The position numbers and the translations under genes are program-made. Below the pieces are notes generated by a model. It saw only the letters and a list, made by a program, of their open reading frames with translations, was not told where the DNA came from and did no database searches. A stretch of 64,000 nucleotides of DNA from Gordonia lacunae (GTDB lineage: Bacteria > Actinomycetota > Actinomycetes > Mycobacteriales > Mycobacteriaceae), in NCBI RefSeq assembly GCF_002149015.1, contig NZ_NGFO01000002.1, positions 62,001 through 126,000 of the forward strand, read 5' to 3'. Below, one piece after another: positions 1-8,488 of this stretch. The stretch's first letter is position 1, and each line of letters opens with the position of its first letter.

Positions 1-2
1 AA

Positions 3-419
3 CTCGCCTTCGAGCGTTCCGGACCGGAGCGGTACCTGAGCACGATGCCCCTGCTCCGCGCCTGGGCCGGCCAACTGCGTGCACATGGCGCGACACCCGA
101 GCAACGCACGACACTCGGAACGCTCACCGCGGTGGCGTGGGCACTGCGCGGAATGTCGCTCCAGGTGGCCGACGAGCTGTCCGCGGGGGGCAAACCGGAT
201 GTCCTCGCGGCGATGGTCAAGGATCTGGGCTCCACCTTCGAGGGCGATCTGGTCAACGCGATCCGCAGCTCCTCCGGGACCATCGCCCGCCGTGACGGAG
301 GTACTCCGATCGAGCGCCTCCTCGCGCAAAGTGTGCTGCACACACCGGCTTTCACCCTGCGGGGCGGAACAAACGAGATCTTGCGCGGAATCGTCGCGCG
401 TGGATTGGGGATCCGATGA
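3..419 (+). CDS. Acyl-CoA dehydrogenase, C-terminal part (5' end outside window)
   Basis: The reading frame is open from the first bases of the window, so this is the C-terminal ~139 residues of a longer protein (acyl-CoA dehydrogenases are usually ~380-400 aa). The helical C-terminal domain is visible, ending in a GGTNEILRG stretch that is typical of the flavoprotein acyl-CoA dehydrogenase C-terminus. The stop overlaps the ATG of the next gene (ATGA), and the next gene is also an acyl-CoA dehydrogenase. Adjacent unequal pairs of this kind form alpha2-beta2 enzymes in actinobacterial steroid degradation (the FadE28/29 and FadE26/27 types). I infer a heteromeric dehydrogenase; the substrate is unknown. 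Confidence 0.85.
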   Translation, partial: LAFERSGPERYLSTMPLLRAWAGQLRAHGATPEQRTTLGTLTAVAWALRGMSLQVADELSAGGKPDVLAAMVKDLGSTFEGDLVNAIRSSSGTIARRDGGTPIERLLAQSVLHTPAFTLRGGTNEILRGIVARGLGIR

Positions 420-1513
420 GCGACCTGGCCGATGAGTTGATCGCGGCGACCCGCTCGATGCTGGACCGCATCGACATCGACACCGAGACCCCCGCTCAGG
501 GGATGTCGGACGCACTCTGGTCCGCGCTGGTCGAGGCGGGCTTCACCTCGGTGGACGTCCCGGCCGAGGCCGGCGGCCACGGATGCGACACCGCCGACGC
601 GATCGCGGTGCTGTCCACGGTCATCGGGAGCGGCGCACTCGTCCCGTTCATCGAACACGCGATGCTCGCCGCGTGGCTGTCCGGCACAGTCGGACAGGAT
701 CTCGGCCCGGGCACTGCGACGATCGGCATGGCGGACGCCGGATTCGTCGTCGACGAATCCTTCGAGCCGTCGCGCGTGACCGGCACCGTCCGTGACGTCG
801 TGCACGTGTCCGTGGCGTCGTCGCTCGTCATCCTCCTCCCCGAGACCGAGAACTCCGGCGCCCGCGTGGCGACCATCTCGCCGGCCCACGACGGCGTGTC
901 TGTCACCGCGGGCACCGATCTGCTGGGCGCATCGATCGGCACCGTCACCCTGGACTCTGTCCCGGCGACCACTGCGGACTGCCCGGTCACCGCCGGCGAC
1001 CTGAGGCAACGCGGTGCGCTCGTCTACGCCGCTGCGTTGGCGGCCGCCGCCGGAACGGTCCGCGACCGGAGCGTGCACTACGCCTCCGAGCGGACCCAGT
1101 TCGGCAGGCCGCTGACCAAGTTCCAGGCGATCCAGCAGCGACTCGCCTCGATGGCCGCGTCGACGACCATGATGGAGATCGCGTGCCGCCGGGCCGCGGC
1201 GGCGTCGAGTACTCCATGGGCAGCGCGGGGCGCCACTGCAGCAGCGAAAGTCGTCACGTCGCTCTACAGCCACGAGGTCGCCGCGGCGGGCCATCAGATC
1301 CACGGCGCCATCGGCTTCACCTCCGAGCATCCGCTCGGACGCTCGACCACGGCGTTGTGGGCGTGGCGCGATCGCTACGGCACCGAGCGGGAGTGGGCGG
1401 ACGTGATCGCCTCGGACATCCTGGATGCCGGGTCCGATCCCTGGGACCTGATCACGGGCACCGCAACGACTTCGGGCATCGAACCCCTATCGACAGAACG
1501 GACTTCCCAGTGA
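416..1513 (+). CDS. Acyl-CoA dehydrogenase family protein (likely partner subunit)
   Basis: This is a 365-aa acyl-CoA dehydrogenase. The N-terminal helical domain is followed by a poorly conserved beta domain and a C-terminal domain with ERTQFGRPLTKFQAIQ (around residue 225) and HQIHGAIGFTSEHPLGR (around residue 295). It lacks the GGTNEI signature carried by the upstream gene and reads like the divergent, possibly non-catalytic half of a heteromeric pair, comparable to FadE28 beside FadE29. The start overlaps the upstream stop by 4 bp, and the stop overlaps the GTG of the CoA-transferase, so translation is probably coupled through the operon. The substrate cannot be read from the sequence. 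Confidence 0.88.
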   Translation: MSDLADELIAATRSMLDRIDIDTETPAQGMSDALWSALVEAGFTSVDVPAEAGGHGCDTADAIAVLSTVIGSGALVPFIEHAMLAAWLSGTVGQDLGPGTATIGMADAGFVVDESFEPSRVTGTVRDVVHVSVASSLVILLPETENSGARVATISPAHDGVSVTAGTDLLGASIGTVTLDSVPATTADCPVTAGDLRQRGALVYAAALAAAAGTVRDRSVHYASERTQFGRPLTKFQAIQQRLASMAASTTMMEIACRRAAAASSTPWAARGATAAAKVVTSLYSHEVAAAGHQIHGAIGFTSEHPLGRSTTALWAWRDRYGTEREWADVIASDILDAGSDPWDLITGTATTSGIEPLSTERTSQ

Positions 1514-2793
1514 GCACGACGATTTCGGTCGGCGACGACACCGCACCCGACCCGACGCCCGCGGTGAACCCGCGGGCGGCCTGGCGGGCCGCCGACTCCG
1601 CGGAGGGCAACGGCGTACTGACCGGTGTGCGCGTTCTCGATCTGAGCCGGGTGCTCGCCGGGCCCTACTGCGCACAGACCCTCGCCGACCACGGTGCCGA
1701 GGTGATCAAGGTCGAGGCCCCGAGCGGGGACGAGACCCGTGGCTGGGGACCGCCGTTCGTCGACGACGACACCAGCAGCGCGTACTACAACAGCCTGAAC
1801 CACAGCAAAGAGAACATCTGCCTGGATCTGCGGACCGACGAGGGACGCGCGGTCCTCGCCGACCTTCTCGCGGGAGCCGACGTGGTGATCGAGAACTTCA
1901 AGGCGGGCACGATGGCCCGCTGGGGCTTCGATTACGAGACGGTCCTCGCCGAACGGCATCCCGGGTTGGTGTATTGCCGCATCACCGGCTTCGGTGTGGA
2001 CGGACCGATGGGCGGGCTACCGGGTTACGATGCCGTACTCCAGTCGTTCGGCGGTCTGATGAGCATCAACGGCTACCCCGACGGCAGCCCGCTGCGCGTC
2101 GGAGTCCCCATCGTCGACATCGTCGCGGCGAACATGGCGGTGAGCGGCATCCTGCTGGCGCTCCTCGCGCGCGAACGCAGCGGACGCGGTCAGCTGGTCG
2201 ACATGACCCTGCTCGACTCGGTCATCTCCCTTCTCCACCCCCATGCGGCGAACTGGATTGCCGGCGGCGGAATCCCGCAGCGCACCGGGGACTTCCATCC
2301 CACCGTCGTGCCCTATCAGGTCTTCCCCGCCCGCGACGGCGACTTCTTCGTCAGCGCCGCCAACGACCGCCAGTTCCGGTCACTGGTCCAGACACTCGGC
2401 GTCGCACATCTCGCCAACGATCCGCGCTTCGCCTCGAACAAGGACCGCTACGCCCACCGCGAGACCCTTGCCGCCACACTGGGAGAACGCATCGCCGAGC
2501 ACGATCGTGCCGACCTCGCCGCCCGCCTCGAAGCCGCCGGGGTACCCGCCAGTTCGGTGAACACCATCGACGAAGCCCTCACCTCGGCGCAGGTCCGGCA
2601 CCGCGGGTTGTTCCTCGAGACCGACACCTATCGCGGTGTCGGAGTGCCGATCTCGCTGAGCGACGCGGGGCACCGGCCACCACGTCCGGCAGCGGCCAGG
2701 GGTGCGCACACCGGTGAGGTCCTCGAAGCCATGGGATACGGCGCCGAGCGGTTGGCGTCGCTCCGCACGGCCGGCGTGTTCGGCGAGGCATGA
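1510..2793 (+). CDS. Class III (CaiB/BaiF family) CoA-transferase
   Basis: A 427-aa family III CoA-transferase that would move CoA between acyl groups. I chose the GTG at 1510 because it overlaps the preceding stop (GTGA) and places the conserved GVRVLDLSRVLAGPYC segment at about residue 39; the frame is open further upstream only as a shadow. EVIKVE, the NHSKENICLDL stretch and GVPIVDI are visible. Asp203 in the last motif is the expected catalytic aspartate that forms acyl anhydride and aspartyl-CoA intermediates in this family. Its place behind two acyl-CoA dehydrogenases suggests it activates an acid for beta-oxidation. Donor and acceptor are unknown. Confidence 0.9.
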   Translation: MSTTISVGDDTAPDPTPAVNPRAAWRAADSAEGNGVLTGVRVLDLSRVLAGPYCAQTLADHGAEVIKVEAPSGDETRGWGPPFVDDDTSSAYYNSLNHSKENICLDLRTDEGRAVLADLLAGADVVIENFKAGTMARWGFDYETVLAERHPGLVYCRITGFGVDGPMGGLPGYDAVLQSFGGLMSINGYPDGSPLRVGVPIVDIVAANMAVSGILLALLARERSGRGQLVDMTLLDSVISLLHPHAANWIAGGGIPQRTGDFHPTVVPYQVFPARDGDFFVSAANDRQFRSLVQTLGVAHLANDPRFASNKDRYAHRETLAATLGERIAEHDRADLAARLEAAGVPASSVNTIDEALTSAQVRHRGLFLETDTYRGVGVPISLSDAGHRPPRPAAARGAHTGEVLEAMGYGAERLASLRTAGVFGEA

Positions 2794-3500
2794 CCGGAGG
2801 TGCGATGGACGGCGGTTCGGGCAAGCCCGCGGTGTCCCGCGCGGCGACTCGCGTCGTCGCCGAACTCGAGCGGATGATCGTCACCGGCGAACTGCTGCCC
2901 GGACAGCCTATCCGGCAGGAGCTGATGGCCGAGCGCCTCGGTGTCAGCCGGCTGCCCGTCCGTGAAGGACTCCGCCAGCTCACCTCCGAAGGACTCGTCC
3001 AACACGAGCACAATGTCGGTTACACCGTTGCGCGGCTGAACCAATCGGAGTTCGACCAGATCTACCTCATGCGAGCCGCTCTCGAGCGCGAGGTCCTCGC
3101 CGTGCTACCCAGACTCGACGATGCCGCGCTCGACGAGATCAGCGAACTCCGCGACCTCGTTGCTGAAGCGGCCGAGGCCGCCGACATCCTCGAGATGCGG
3201 CTGCGGAACCAGACCTTCCACTTCGCCGTCTTCGAGCGGTCGCCGCTGCTTCTCGTGGTCGCGGAGTTGCGGCGGCTCTGGAACCTGGCCATGCCCTATC
3301 ACGCCGCCTATCTGTACGACGCCGACGTGCGTCGCAAGGTGTGCGCGGAGCATGACGACATGGTCGAGGCACTCGTCGCCGGCGACAACAACCGTCTGAT
3401 CGAGCTGATGAACCTCCACCGCAAGGGCGGTGAGACGAGCACCGGCGTGATGTTGAGCGCCGCGTCACCGACATCCACGGGCGAGCGACCGGAACCGTGA
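2790..3500 (+). CDS. GntR-family (FadR/FCD subfamily) transcriptional regulator
   Basis: A 236-aa regulator with an N-terminal winged helix (about residues 15-85; LPGQPIRQELMAERLGVSRLPVREGLRQL covers the recognition helix region) and a helical FCD ligand-binding domain behind it. ATG at 2790 overlaps the CoA-transferase stop. A second ATG at 2805 has GGAGGT just upstream but at very short spacing, so the start is not certain. FCD-type GntR proteins usually repress nearby catabolic operons and respond to an acid or acyl-CoA. Its position at the end of this operon suggests local, possibly self-limiting control of the acyl-CoA dehydrogenase/CoA-transferase genes. Confidence 0.88.
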   Translation: MTGGAMDGGSGKPAVSRAATRVVAELERMIVTGELLPGQPIRQELMAERLGVSRLPVREGLRQLTSEGLVQHEHNVGYTVARLNQSEFDQIYLMRAALEREVLAVLPRLDDAALDEISELRDLVAEAAEAADILEMRLRNQTFHFAVFERSPLLLVVAELRRLWNLAMPYHAAYLYDADVRRKVCAEHDDMVEALVAGDNNRLIELMNLHRKGGETSTGVMLSAASPTSTGERPEP

Positions 3501-3537
3501 CGCCCCCACCCGAGCCCGCGGAGTCGTCGGGCACCGC

Positions 3538-3571
3538 GCTGTACGACATGACCGGCTGTACGACATGACCG
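3538..3571 (+). repeat. Perfect 17-bp tandem duplication at the esterase gene start
   Basis: GCTGTACGACATGACCG occurs twice without a gap (3538-3554 and 3555-3571). Each copy carries an ATG. The first ATG (3548) opens a 6-codon reading frame whose TGA overlaps the second ATG (3565), which is in frame with the esterase. This looks like a recent slippage duplication. Confidence 0.9.
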
Positions 3572-3585
3572 AGGTGACACCAGAG

Positions 3586-4557
3586 ATGACCGCGAGTACA
3601 CCGCACGACGCCGGCCCGCCCTGGGACCCGGACGTCGCCGTGATCGTCGACCGGATGATCGCGGCCGGCTCCCCCGCCTCATGGCAGCGCGGCGTCGAGA
3701 AGACCCGGGAGATGCTCGAATCGATAGTGCGGCCGTCCGGTCCGGACATGGCCTCGGTCGAGGACGCGACCGCCGACGGCCCACGCGGGCCGATTCCGTT
3801 GCGGATCTATCGCCCCCACATCGCGCCGGCCGTCGGTGCGCCCGCGCTCGTCTGGTACCACGGCGGCGGAATGATCATGGGTTCGCTCGACTCCTTCGAC
3901 CGACTCGCGCGCGACGTGGCCCATGCCACCGGTGCGGTGTTGATCAACGTGGACTATCGCCTCGCTCCCGAACACCGTTATCCCGCAGGCAATGACGATG
4001 CCTATGCCGCACTCGAATGGGCGCACCGCCGCGCAGGCGACCTCGGCCTGGACGCGTCGCGCATCGGGGTCGGCGGCGACAGCGCCGGTGGCGGGCTCGC
4101 CGCGTCCACCGCGCTCCGCAGTCGGAACACCGGTGGCCCGCGCATCGCCCAGCAGGTCATGTTCTATCCCGGTGTCGCACGCCGCGACGACACCGCGTCG
4201 ATGCGCGACTTCGGCGACAGCGTGTTCCTGACCGCCGAGGACATCGACTGGATGAAGAACATGTACCTGGGCGAGGACCCGTCGCAGGACGACGAGTACG
4301 GCACGCCGGCCATCGCGGCGAGCCTCGCGGGCCTGCCGTCGGCGATCATCGCGGTCGGACAGGGCGATCCGATCCGCGACAGCGTCGAGCAGTACGGCGA
4401 CCGGTTACGCGATGCGGGAGTGCAGGTCGCGCAGCTGCGGTATCCCGGTGTCGGACACGGGTTTGCGATGCAGACTGCGTCGATCGCACGGGCGCGCCTG
4501 GCGATGGCCGAGGTCGGGGCGCTCGTCGCCGCGCGATTCGCCTCCCGGACGTCCTGA
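3586..4557 (+). CDS. Alpha/beta-hydrolase of the hormone-sensitive lipase family
   Basis: A 323-aa esterase/lipase. The oxyanion-hole motif HGGG is at residues 92-95, the nucleophile elbow GGDSAGGG has Ser166, and the acid and base are likely Asp261 (GQGDPIRDS) and His291 (GVGHGF). Length fits the HSL family (about 300-330 aa). I prefer ATG 3586 because GAGGTG lies about 9 bases upstream; ATG 3565, which would add seven residues, sits inside a 17-bp duplication and has no clear ribosome site. It is cytosolic, with no signal peptide. It may hydrolyse an ester or lactone intermediate of the surrounding pathway. Confidence 0.87.
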   Translation: MTASTPHDAGPPWDPDVAVIVDRMIAAGSPASWQRGVEKTREMLESIVRPSGPDMASVEDATADGPRGPIPLRIYRPHIAPAVGAPALVWYHGGGMIMGSLDSFDRLARDVAHATGAVLINVDYRLAPEHRYPAGNDDAYAALEWAHRRAGDLGLDASRIGVGGDSAGGGLAASTALRSRNTGGPRIAQQVMFYPGVARRDDTASMRDFGDSVFLTAEDIDWMKNMYLGEDPSQDDEYGTPAIAASLAGLPSAIIAVGQGDPIRDSVEQYGDRLRDAGVQVAQLRYPGVGHGFAMQTASIARARLAMAEVGALVAARFASRTS

Positions 4558-4579
4558 CGTCGGGCGGCGGATCGGCGGA

Positions 4580-4601
4580 CCGGCCGGGGGTTCCCGGCCG
4601 G
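4580..4601. terminator. Hairpin between convergent genes
   Basis: A 9-bp perfect GC stem (CCGGCCGGG) with a GGTT loop lies between the convergent esterase and ferredoxin-reductase genes. There is no T-tract on either side. It could stop transcription from both directions. Confidence 0.55.
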
Positions 4602-4607
4602 CGGAGA

Positions 4608-5894
4608 TCAGGTCCGAACCGGCGCCAGAAGCTTCTTCAGGGGTACCGACGTGTCCGCCAGGATGTCGGCGGACGGACGGTATCCGCGACCGAGGGCCGA
4701 CCGGAGCGCGACGAAGTCGGCGGGCGAGTTCAGACACTCCGCCGCGACGAGTGCGTCGTCGGCGAAGTACAGCGCGACGCGGCGCCGCGGCCGTTCGGGA
4801 TCGACCCGGACGAGCACCGTCGTGTGTCCGCCGATGAGTCCGACGATCTGCAGTTTCTGGTCGCCCTGATCCGACCAGAACCACGGCGCCCCGCGTGGCG
4901 GGACCTCCGCGCCGGTGATCACGCTCGCCGCGACCGTCGCCTGTTCGGTGGCGTTGTCGACCGATTCCAGACGGAATCGCCGACCGGTCTCGGAGACATG
5001 GACGGTGCAGTCGCCGATGGCGACGGTGTGTCCATCCGACGCCAGGCACTTGCCGTCGACGACCACCCCGCCATCGGTGTCGAGACCGAGCTGATCGGCG
5101 AGTTCCGTTCGGGGGCTCGCCCCGATTCCGACGAGAACCGTTGCGGCCGGGACCATTCGACCGTCCTCGAGCCGAACCCCGACGAGGCGCCCACCGTCGG
5201 CGACGATCTCTACCGGCATGGCCCCCAGTTCTACGGCAGTCGCCATCGCCCGATGGGCGGTGAGCAGGGTCTCGGCCGTCGACGGTCCGACCGCCCGTGC
5301 GAGCAGACGATCGCCCGCCTCGATCACTGTCACGTCGACGCCGAGTGCACGTGCGGTGGCGGCGACCTCGAGTCCGATGAATCCTCCGCCGATGACCGCG
5401 ACCGGACCATGCGCCACCCGAGCCAGCAGCTGATGGGCATCGTCCATCTCGCGGAGCACCAGGACGTCGGGATGGTTCGCCCCCGGCAGCTCGAGGGTTC
5501 GCGCGCGAGCTCCGGTCGCCAGAACCAGTCGATCGACCGAGAGTGTCTCCCCACGGTTCTCACGAATCATCTCGAGCGTGTACCGCCCATCGGTGCGCGT
5601 GACCCCGACGACGTCGGTCCCGATGCGGAGGTCGATGCCGTTGTCGCTGTAGTACGCGGGGTCGCGCAGCAGCACCGAGTCCGCAGAGGCCTCGCCCTTG
5701 AGCATCGCCTTGGACAGCGGCGGACGCTGGTACGGGAGGTGCTTCTCGTGCGAGATCAGCGTGAGGTCACCGGTGTACCCGACCGCGCGCAGCCGGTCGG
5801 CGAGGTGGACCGCAGCGTGCGAGGCGCCGACCACCGCGACACTGCGCGGGGTCGACGCCTCCGAACCGCCGACGCGGTCGGGTCCGACGGCCAC
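4608..5894 (-). CDS. FAD-dependent NAD(P)H:ferredoxin reductase
   Basis: A 428-aa flavoprotein of the rhodocoxin/putidaredoxin reductase type, which passes electrons from NAD(P)H to a [2Fe-2S] ferredoxin for a P450. An N-terminal FAD-binding fold (SVAVVGASHAAVHLADRLR, from about residue 17), KHLPYQRPPLSK, a second nucleotide-binding fold around VAVIGGGFIGLEVAA, and a C-terminal reductase domain are visible. I chose the GTG at 5894, one base after the ferredoxin stop; upstream in-frame starts lie inside the ferredoxin gene. It is the last gene of the minus-strand P450 operon, and its product should pair directly with the ferredoxin. Confidence 0.92.
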   Translation of the reverse strand: MAVGPDRVGGSEASTPRSVAVVGASHAAVHLADRLRAVGYTGDLTLISHEKHLPYQRPPLSKAMLKGEASADSVLLRDPAYYSDNGIDLRIGTDVVGVTRTDGRYTLEMIRENRGETLSVDRLVLATGARARTLELPGANHPDVLVLREMDDAHQLLARVAHGPVAVIGGGFIGLEVAATARALGVDVTVIEAGDRLLARAVGPSTAETLLTAHRAMATAVELGAMPVEIVADGGRLVGVRLEDGRMVPAATVLVGIGASPRTELADQLGLDTDGGVVVDGKCLASDGHTVAIGDCTVHVSETGRRFRLESVDNATEQATVAASVITGAEVPPRGAPWFWSDQGDQKLQIVGLIGGHTTVLVRVDPERPRRRVALYFADDALVAAECLNSPADFVALRSALGRGYRPSADILADTSVPLKKLLAPVRT

Positions 5895-5895
5895 G

Positions 5896-6216
5896 TCAGA
5901 CCTGCTCGTCCGGAATGGTGACATGGACGTCGACGCCCTCGGACAGGGTGAGCTGACAGGAGAGTCGCGAGTTGTCCGCCCGGTCGGAGGCCGTGCACTC
6001 GAGCATGTCGTCCTCGTCCTCACCCGGTGCGGCGAAGTTGCCCATCTCGGCCGGGTCGAGGTAGACGTGGCAGGTCGCGCACGACAGCGTCCCGCCGCAC
6101 TGGCCGACGATCCCGGTCACGCCGTGACGGACTGCTGTTGCCATCACCGAGTCACCAACCGAGGCGTCGATGATCTTCTCGGCGCCGTCTGGTTGTGTGT
6201 AGAACACCTTGGGCAC
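5896..6216 (-). CDS. [2Fe-2S] ferredoxin (adrenodoxin/rhodocoxin type)
   Basis: A 106-aa soluble ferredoxin. Cluster ligands are Cys40, Cys46, Cys49 and Cys87 (C-x5-C-x2-C-x37-C, in GQCGGTLSCATCHVYLDP and SRLSCQL), the vertebrate-type pattern of P450 ferredoxins. The start is GTG at 6216, preceded by AGGAG that overlaps the TAG stop of the P450 gene. P450, ferredoxin and reductase therefore form a tightly packed, complete class I electron-transfer set. Confidence 0.95.
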   Translation of the reverse strand: MPKVFYTQPDGAEKIIDASVGDSVMATAVRHGVTGIVGQCGGTLSCATCHVYLDPAEMGNFAAPGEDEDDMLECTASDRADNSRLSCQLTLSEGVDVHVTIPDEQV

Positions 6217-6225
6217 GAGGTTCTC

Positions 6226-7476
6226 CTACCAGGCGACGGGGAGGTTGGTGACCGGCTGGGTGAGGTTGGTGTCGTCGACGACGACCTCACCGGCAAGTCT
6301 CAACTCCGGAAAGCGCTTGAACAGCTCGGCGAGACCCACCTGCATCTCCATCCGTGCCAGCGGCGCGCCGAGGCAGTGGTGTAATCCGTAACTCAGGGTC
6401 AGATGCGGATTGTTGGGACGGGTGACGTCGAAGGGCTCAGCGTCACTCTCGATGGCGATGCCATCGTGATTCGTCGATGCGGGGTCGACCAGAACGGCCT
6501 CACCTTCGGCGATGAGATGCCCGTCGATCTCCACATCCTCGGTGGCGACGAAGGGTACCAAACCGCTTCCCCCAGCGATCTTGTCGTCGATGGCGAAGCG
6601 ACCGAACCGAAGCACCTCTTCGACGGTCGTGGATGCCAGGCCGTCCGGGTCACCCAAGAAGACCTCGAGCTGATCGGGATTACGCAACAAGGTGAGTACG
6701 CCCAGGCAGATGAAATTCGCGGTGTTGTCGAATCCGGCGATCACGAGAAGCATCGCGATGGGCAGGATCTCACCGTCGGTGAGGCTGTCATCCTTGTCGC
6801 GGGCATTCGCGAGGTCGCTGATCAGATCCTCGCGCGGATCCTGCCGGCGTTTCTCGATCAGCTCGACGATGTATCCGAACAGCTCGGCCATGTTCGACAT
6901 GACCTCGTCCTCGGACATGTTCGAGGTGGACAGACTCGCCGAACTCCACTTCTGGAACTTCGCCCGGTCCTCCGGAGGCACCCCGAGCAGGTTGCAGATC
7001 ATCTGGATCGGCAGCGCGACAGCGTACTCGGAGACGAGATTGACGGGGTCGAGGCCCTCACCACGCACCTCGATCATCCGGTCGATCAGCTGGTTGGCGT
7101 ACTCGACCGCCGAGTCCCGCATCGCCTTCACCCGCTTGGGTGAGATGGAGCGCTGCACCAGTTTCCGCAGTTTGGTGTGATGCGGCGGGTCCTCGAACTG
7201 AAGCGTCGACTTCAGAAAGTCCGGGAACTCGACGAAGTACGGGACCACCCGCTCGCCGGTACGGAACGGCTTGCGGACGAACCGTCCGTCGCCGAGCATC
7301 TCGCGGGCGGCCGCGTTGCGGTGGATGACCCAGACGTCACCGCCGTAGGGCATCGTCATCTTCGACATCGGACGATCGGCGGCGATCGCTCGATACCGCG
7401 CCGCGGCCTCGTTCGGCGGGACGGCGGCGAACGGATACTCCGTACCCGTCGTCGGGGTGGCTTCGGTTGTGCTCAT
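6226..7476 (-). CDS. Cytochrome P450 monooxygenase
   Basis: A 416-aa soluble bacterial P450. The I-helix motif AGFDNT (residues 247-252), the K-helix ExxR (Glu287-Arg290) and the heme loop YGLHHCLGAPLAR with proximal Cys368 are present. The heme loop departs from the usual FGxGxHxCxG (FG became YG, and the second glycine is Leu-His). The ATG at 7476 has GGAG eight bases upstream. It sits between an SDR and its own ferredoxin, so hydroxylation followed by alcohol oxidation is plausible. It does not look like the steroid C27 hydroxylase CYP125. I cannot assign a CYP family or substrate. Confidence 0.93.
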   Translation of the reverse strand: MSTTEATPTTGTEYPFAAVPPNEAAARYRAIAADRPMSKMTMPYGGDVWVIHRNAAAREMLGDGRFVRKPFRTGERVVPYFVEFPDFLKSTLQFEDPPHHTKLRKLVQRSISPKRVKAMRDSAVEYANQLIDRMIEVRGEGLDPVNLVSEYAVALPIQMICNLLGVPPEDRAKFQKWSSASLSTSNMSEDEVMSNMAELFGYIVELIEKRRQDPREDLISDLANARDKDDSLTDGEILPIAMLLVIAGFDNTANFICLGVLTLLRNPDQLEVFLGDPDGLASTTVEEVLRFGRFAIDDKIAGGSGLVPFVATEDVEIDGHLIAEGEAVLVDPASTNHDGIAIESDAEPFDVTRPNNPHLTLSYGLHHCLGAPLARMEMQVGLAELFKRFPELRLAGEVVVDDTNLTQPVTNLPVAW

Positions 7477-7510
7477 GTCGGTACTCCAGAAATCGGGGCT
7501 GTTCGGACGG

Positions 7511-8419
7511 TCAGGAGACCGGCATCTGGGCGGGCGCGACGATCTGCGGTATCGCCTCGGGCGTGATGGTCATGATCTGTTCCCACCGCTCGGCGACGGT
7601 CTCGACCGTGAGCGAGGGATCGTGGATGCCGACGGTGTTGACCAGAGCGAGGCGGTTCACGATGCCGCCGGCGACGTTGAACACCTCGCCGGTCGCCTCG
7701 CACGACGGATGCACCAGGAACGCCGCCACCGGGGCGACATGCTCCGGGAGCAGCTGAGTTCGCATGTACTCCATGATTTCCGGCGAGAGCGTGTCGGCGG
7801 CGGCTTCGGCCATCCGGGTACCGGCGCCGGGAGCGATGGCATTCACCTTGACGCCCGCTTCGAGCCCTTCGAGCGCGAGATTGCGGGTGAGGCCGAACAG
7901 TGCCCCCTTCGATCCGCCGTAGTGCGACATGCCGGGGTTGCCCAGCATCGCCTGCGAGATCGTGTTGACCACGCGCGGGGCCGCCGACTCGAGCAGATGC
8001 GGCCACGCGGCGCGCAGCAGCCGCATCGGTCCGAGGTAGTGCACGTCGAGGTGGCGCTGGTACTCATCGTCGGGCACGTCACGGAATGGTGCCGCGCGCA
8101 CGATTCCCGCGTTGTTGATCACGGCGTCGAGCCGGCCGAAGTTCGAGATCGCGGCGTCGACGAGCGCGGTTGCACCCTCGTCGGTCGTGATGTCGGAGTT
8201 CACCGCGACCGCCTTGCCGCCGGCGGCGGCGATCTCCGCCACGACGTCGGCGGCCGGGTCACCCGATTCCACCCCGGAGCCGTCGGTGGTCGAGCCGAGG
8301 TCGCCGACCACGACCGAGGCGCCACGCGAGGCCAGAAGGAGCGCATGTGCGCGGCCGATGCCGCGGCCCGCGCCGGTCACGATCACGACGCGATCGGTGA
8401 AGTCGAGTTGTGCTGTCAT
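7511..8419 (-). CDS. Short-chain dehydrogenase/reductase
   Basis: A 302-aa classical-fold SDR. TGAGRGIGRAHAL is the dinucleotide-binding motif, NNAG follows, and YGGSK holds the catalytic Tyr and Lys. It has a longer insert and C-terminus than the 250-aa classical SDRs and belongs to the ~300-aa group often seen in actinobacterial lipid and steroid clusters. The ATG at 8419 is preferred because AAGGA lies just upstream; an earlier in-frame ATG at 8434 lacks this. It is encoded immediately upstream of the P450 and may oxidise the hydroxylated product. Confidence 0.9.
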   Translation of the reverse strand: MTAQLDFTDRVVIVTGAGRGIGRAHALLLASRGASVVVGDLGSTTDGSGVESGDPAADVVAEIAAAGGKAVAVNSDITTDEGATALVDAAISNFGRLDAVINNAGIVRAAPFRDVPDDEYQRHLDVHYLGPMRLLRAAWPHLLESAAPRVVNTISQAMLGNPGMSHYGGSKGALFGLTRNLALEGLEAGVKVNAIAPGAGTRMAEAAADTLSPEIMEYMRTQLLPEHVAPVAAFLVHPSCEATGEVFNVAGGIVNRLALVNTVGIHDPSLTVETVAERWEQIMTITPEAIPQIVAPAQMPVS

Positions 8420-8488
8420 TTGTCGTCCTTGCAATGGGTTGAACGTTGAGGTGTGCGGTGCGAGGGGTTGAATTCCGGTACGGGCGGG

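Noticed and set aside
1183..2793. An N-terminal extension of the CoA-transferase to 536 aa
   Set aside because: The extra part is antisense-like shadow of the acyl-CoA dehydrogenase frame. GTG 1510 with a GTGA overlap fits the family length.
4017..5921. A 634-codon plus-strand frame across the esterase end and the ferredoxin reductase
   Set aside because: It is antisense to a convincing flavoprotein and out of frame with the esterase. The composition is that of a shadow frame.
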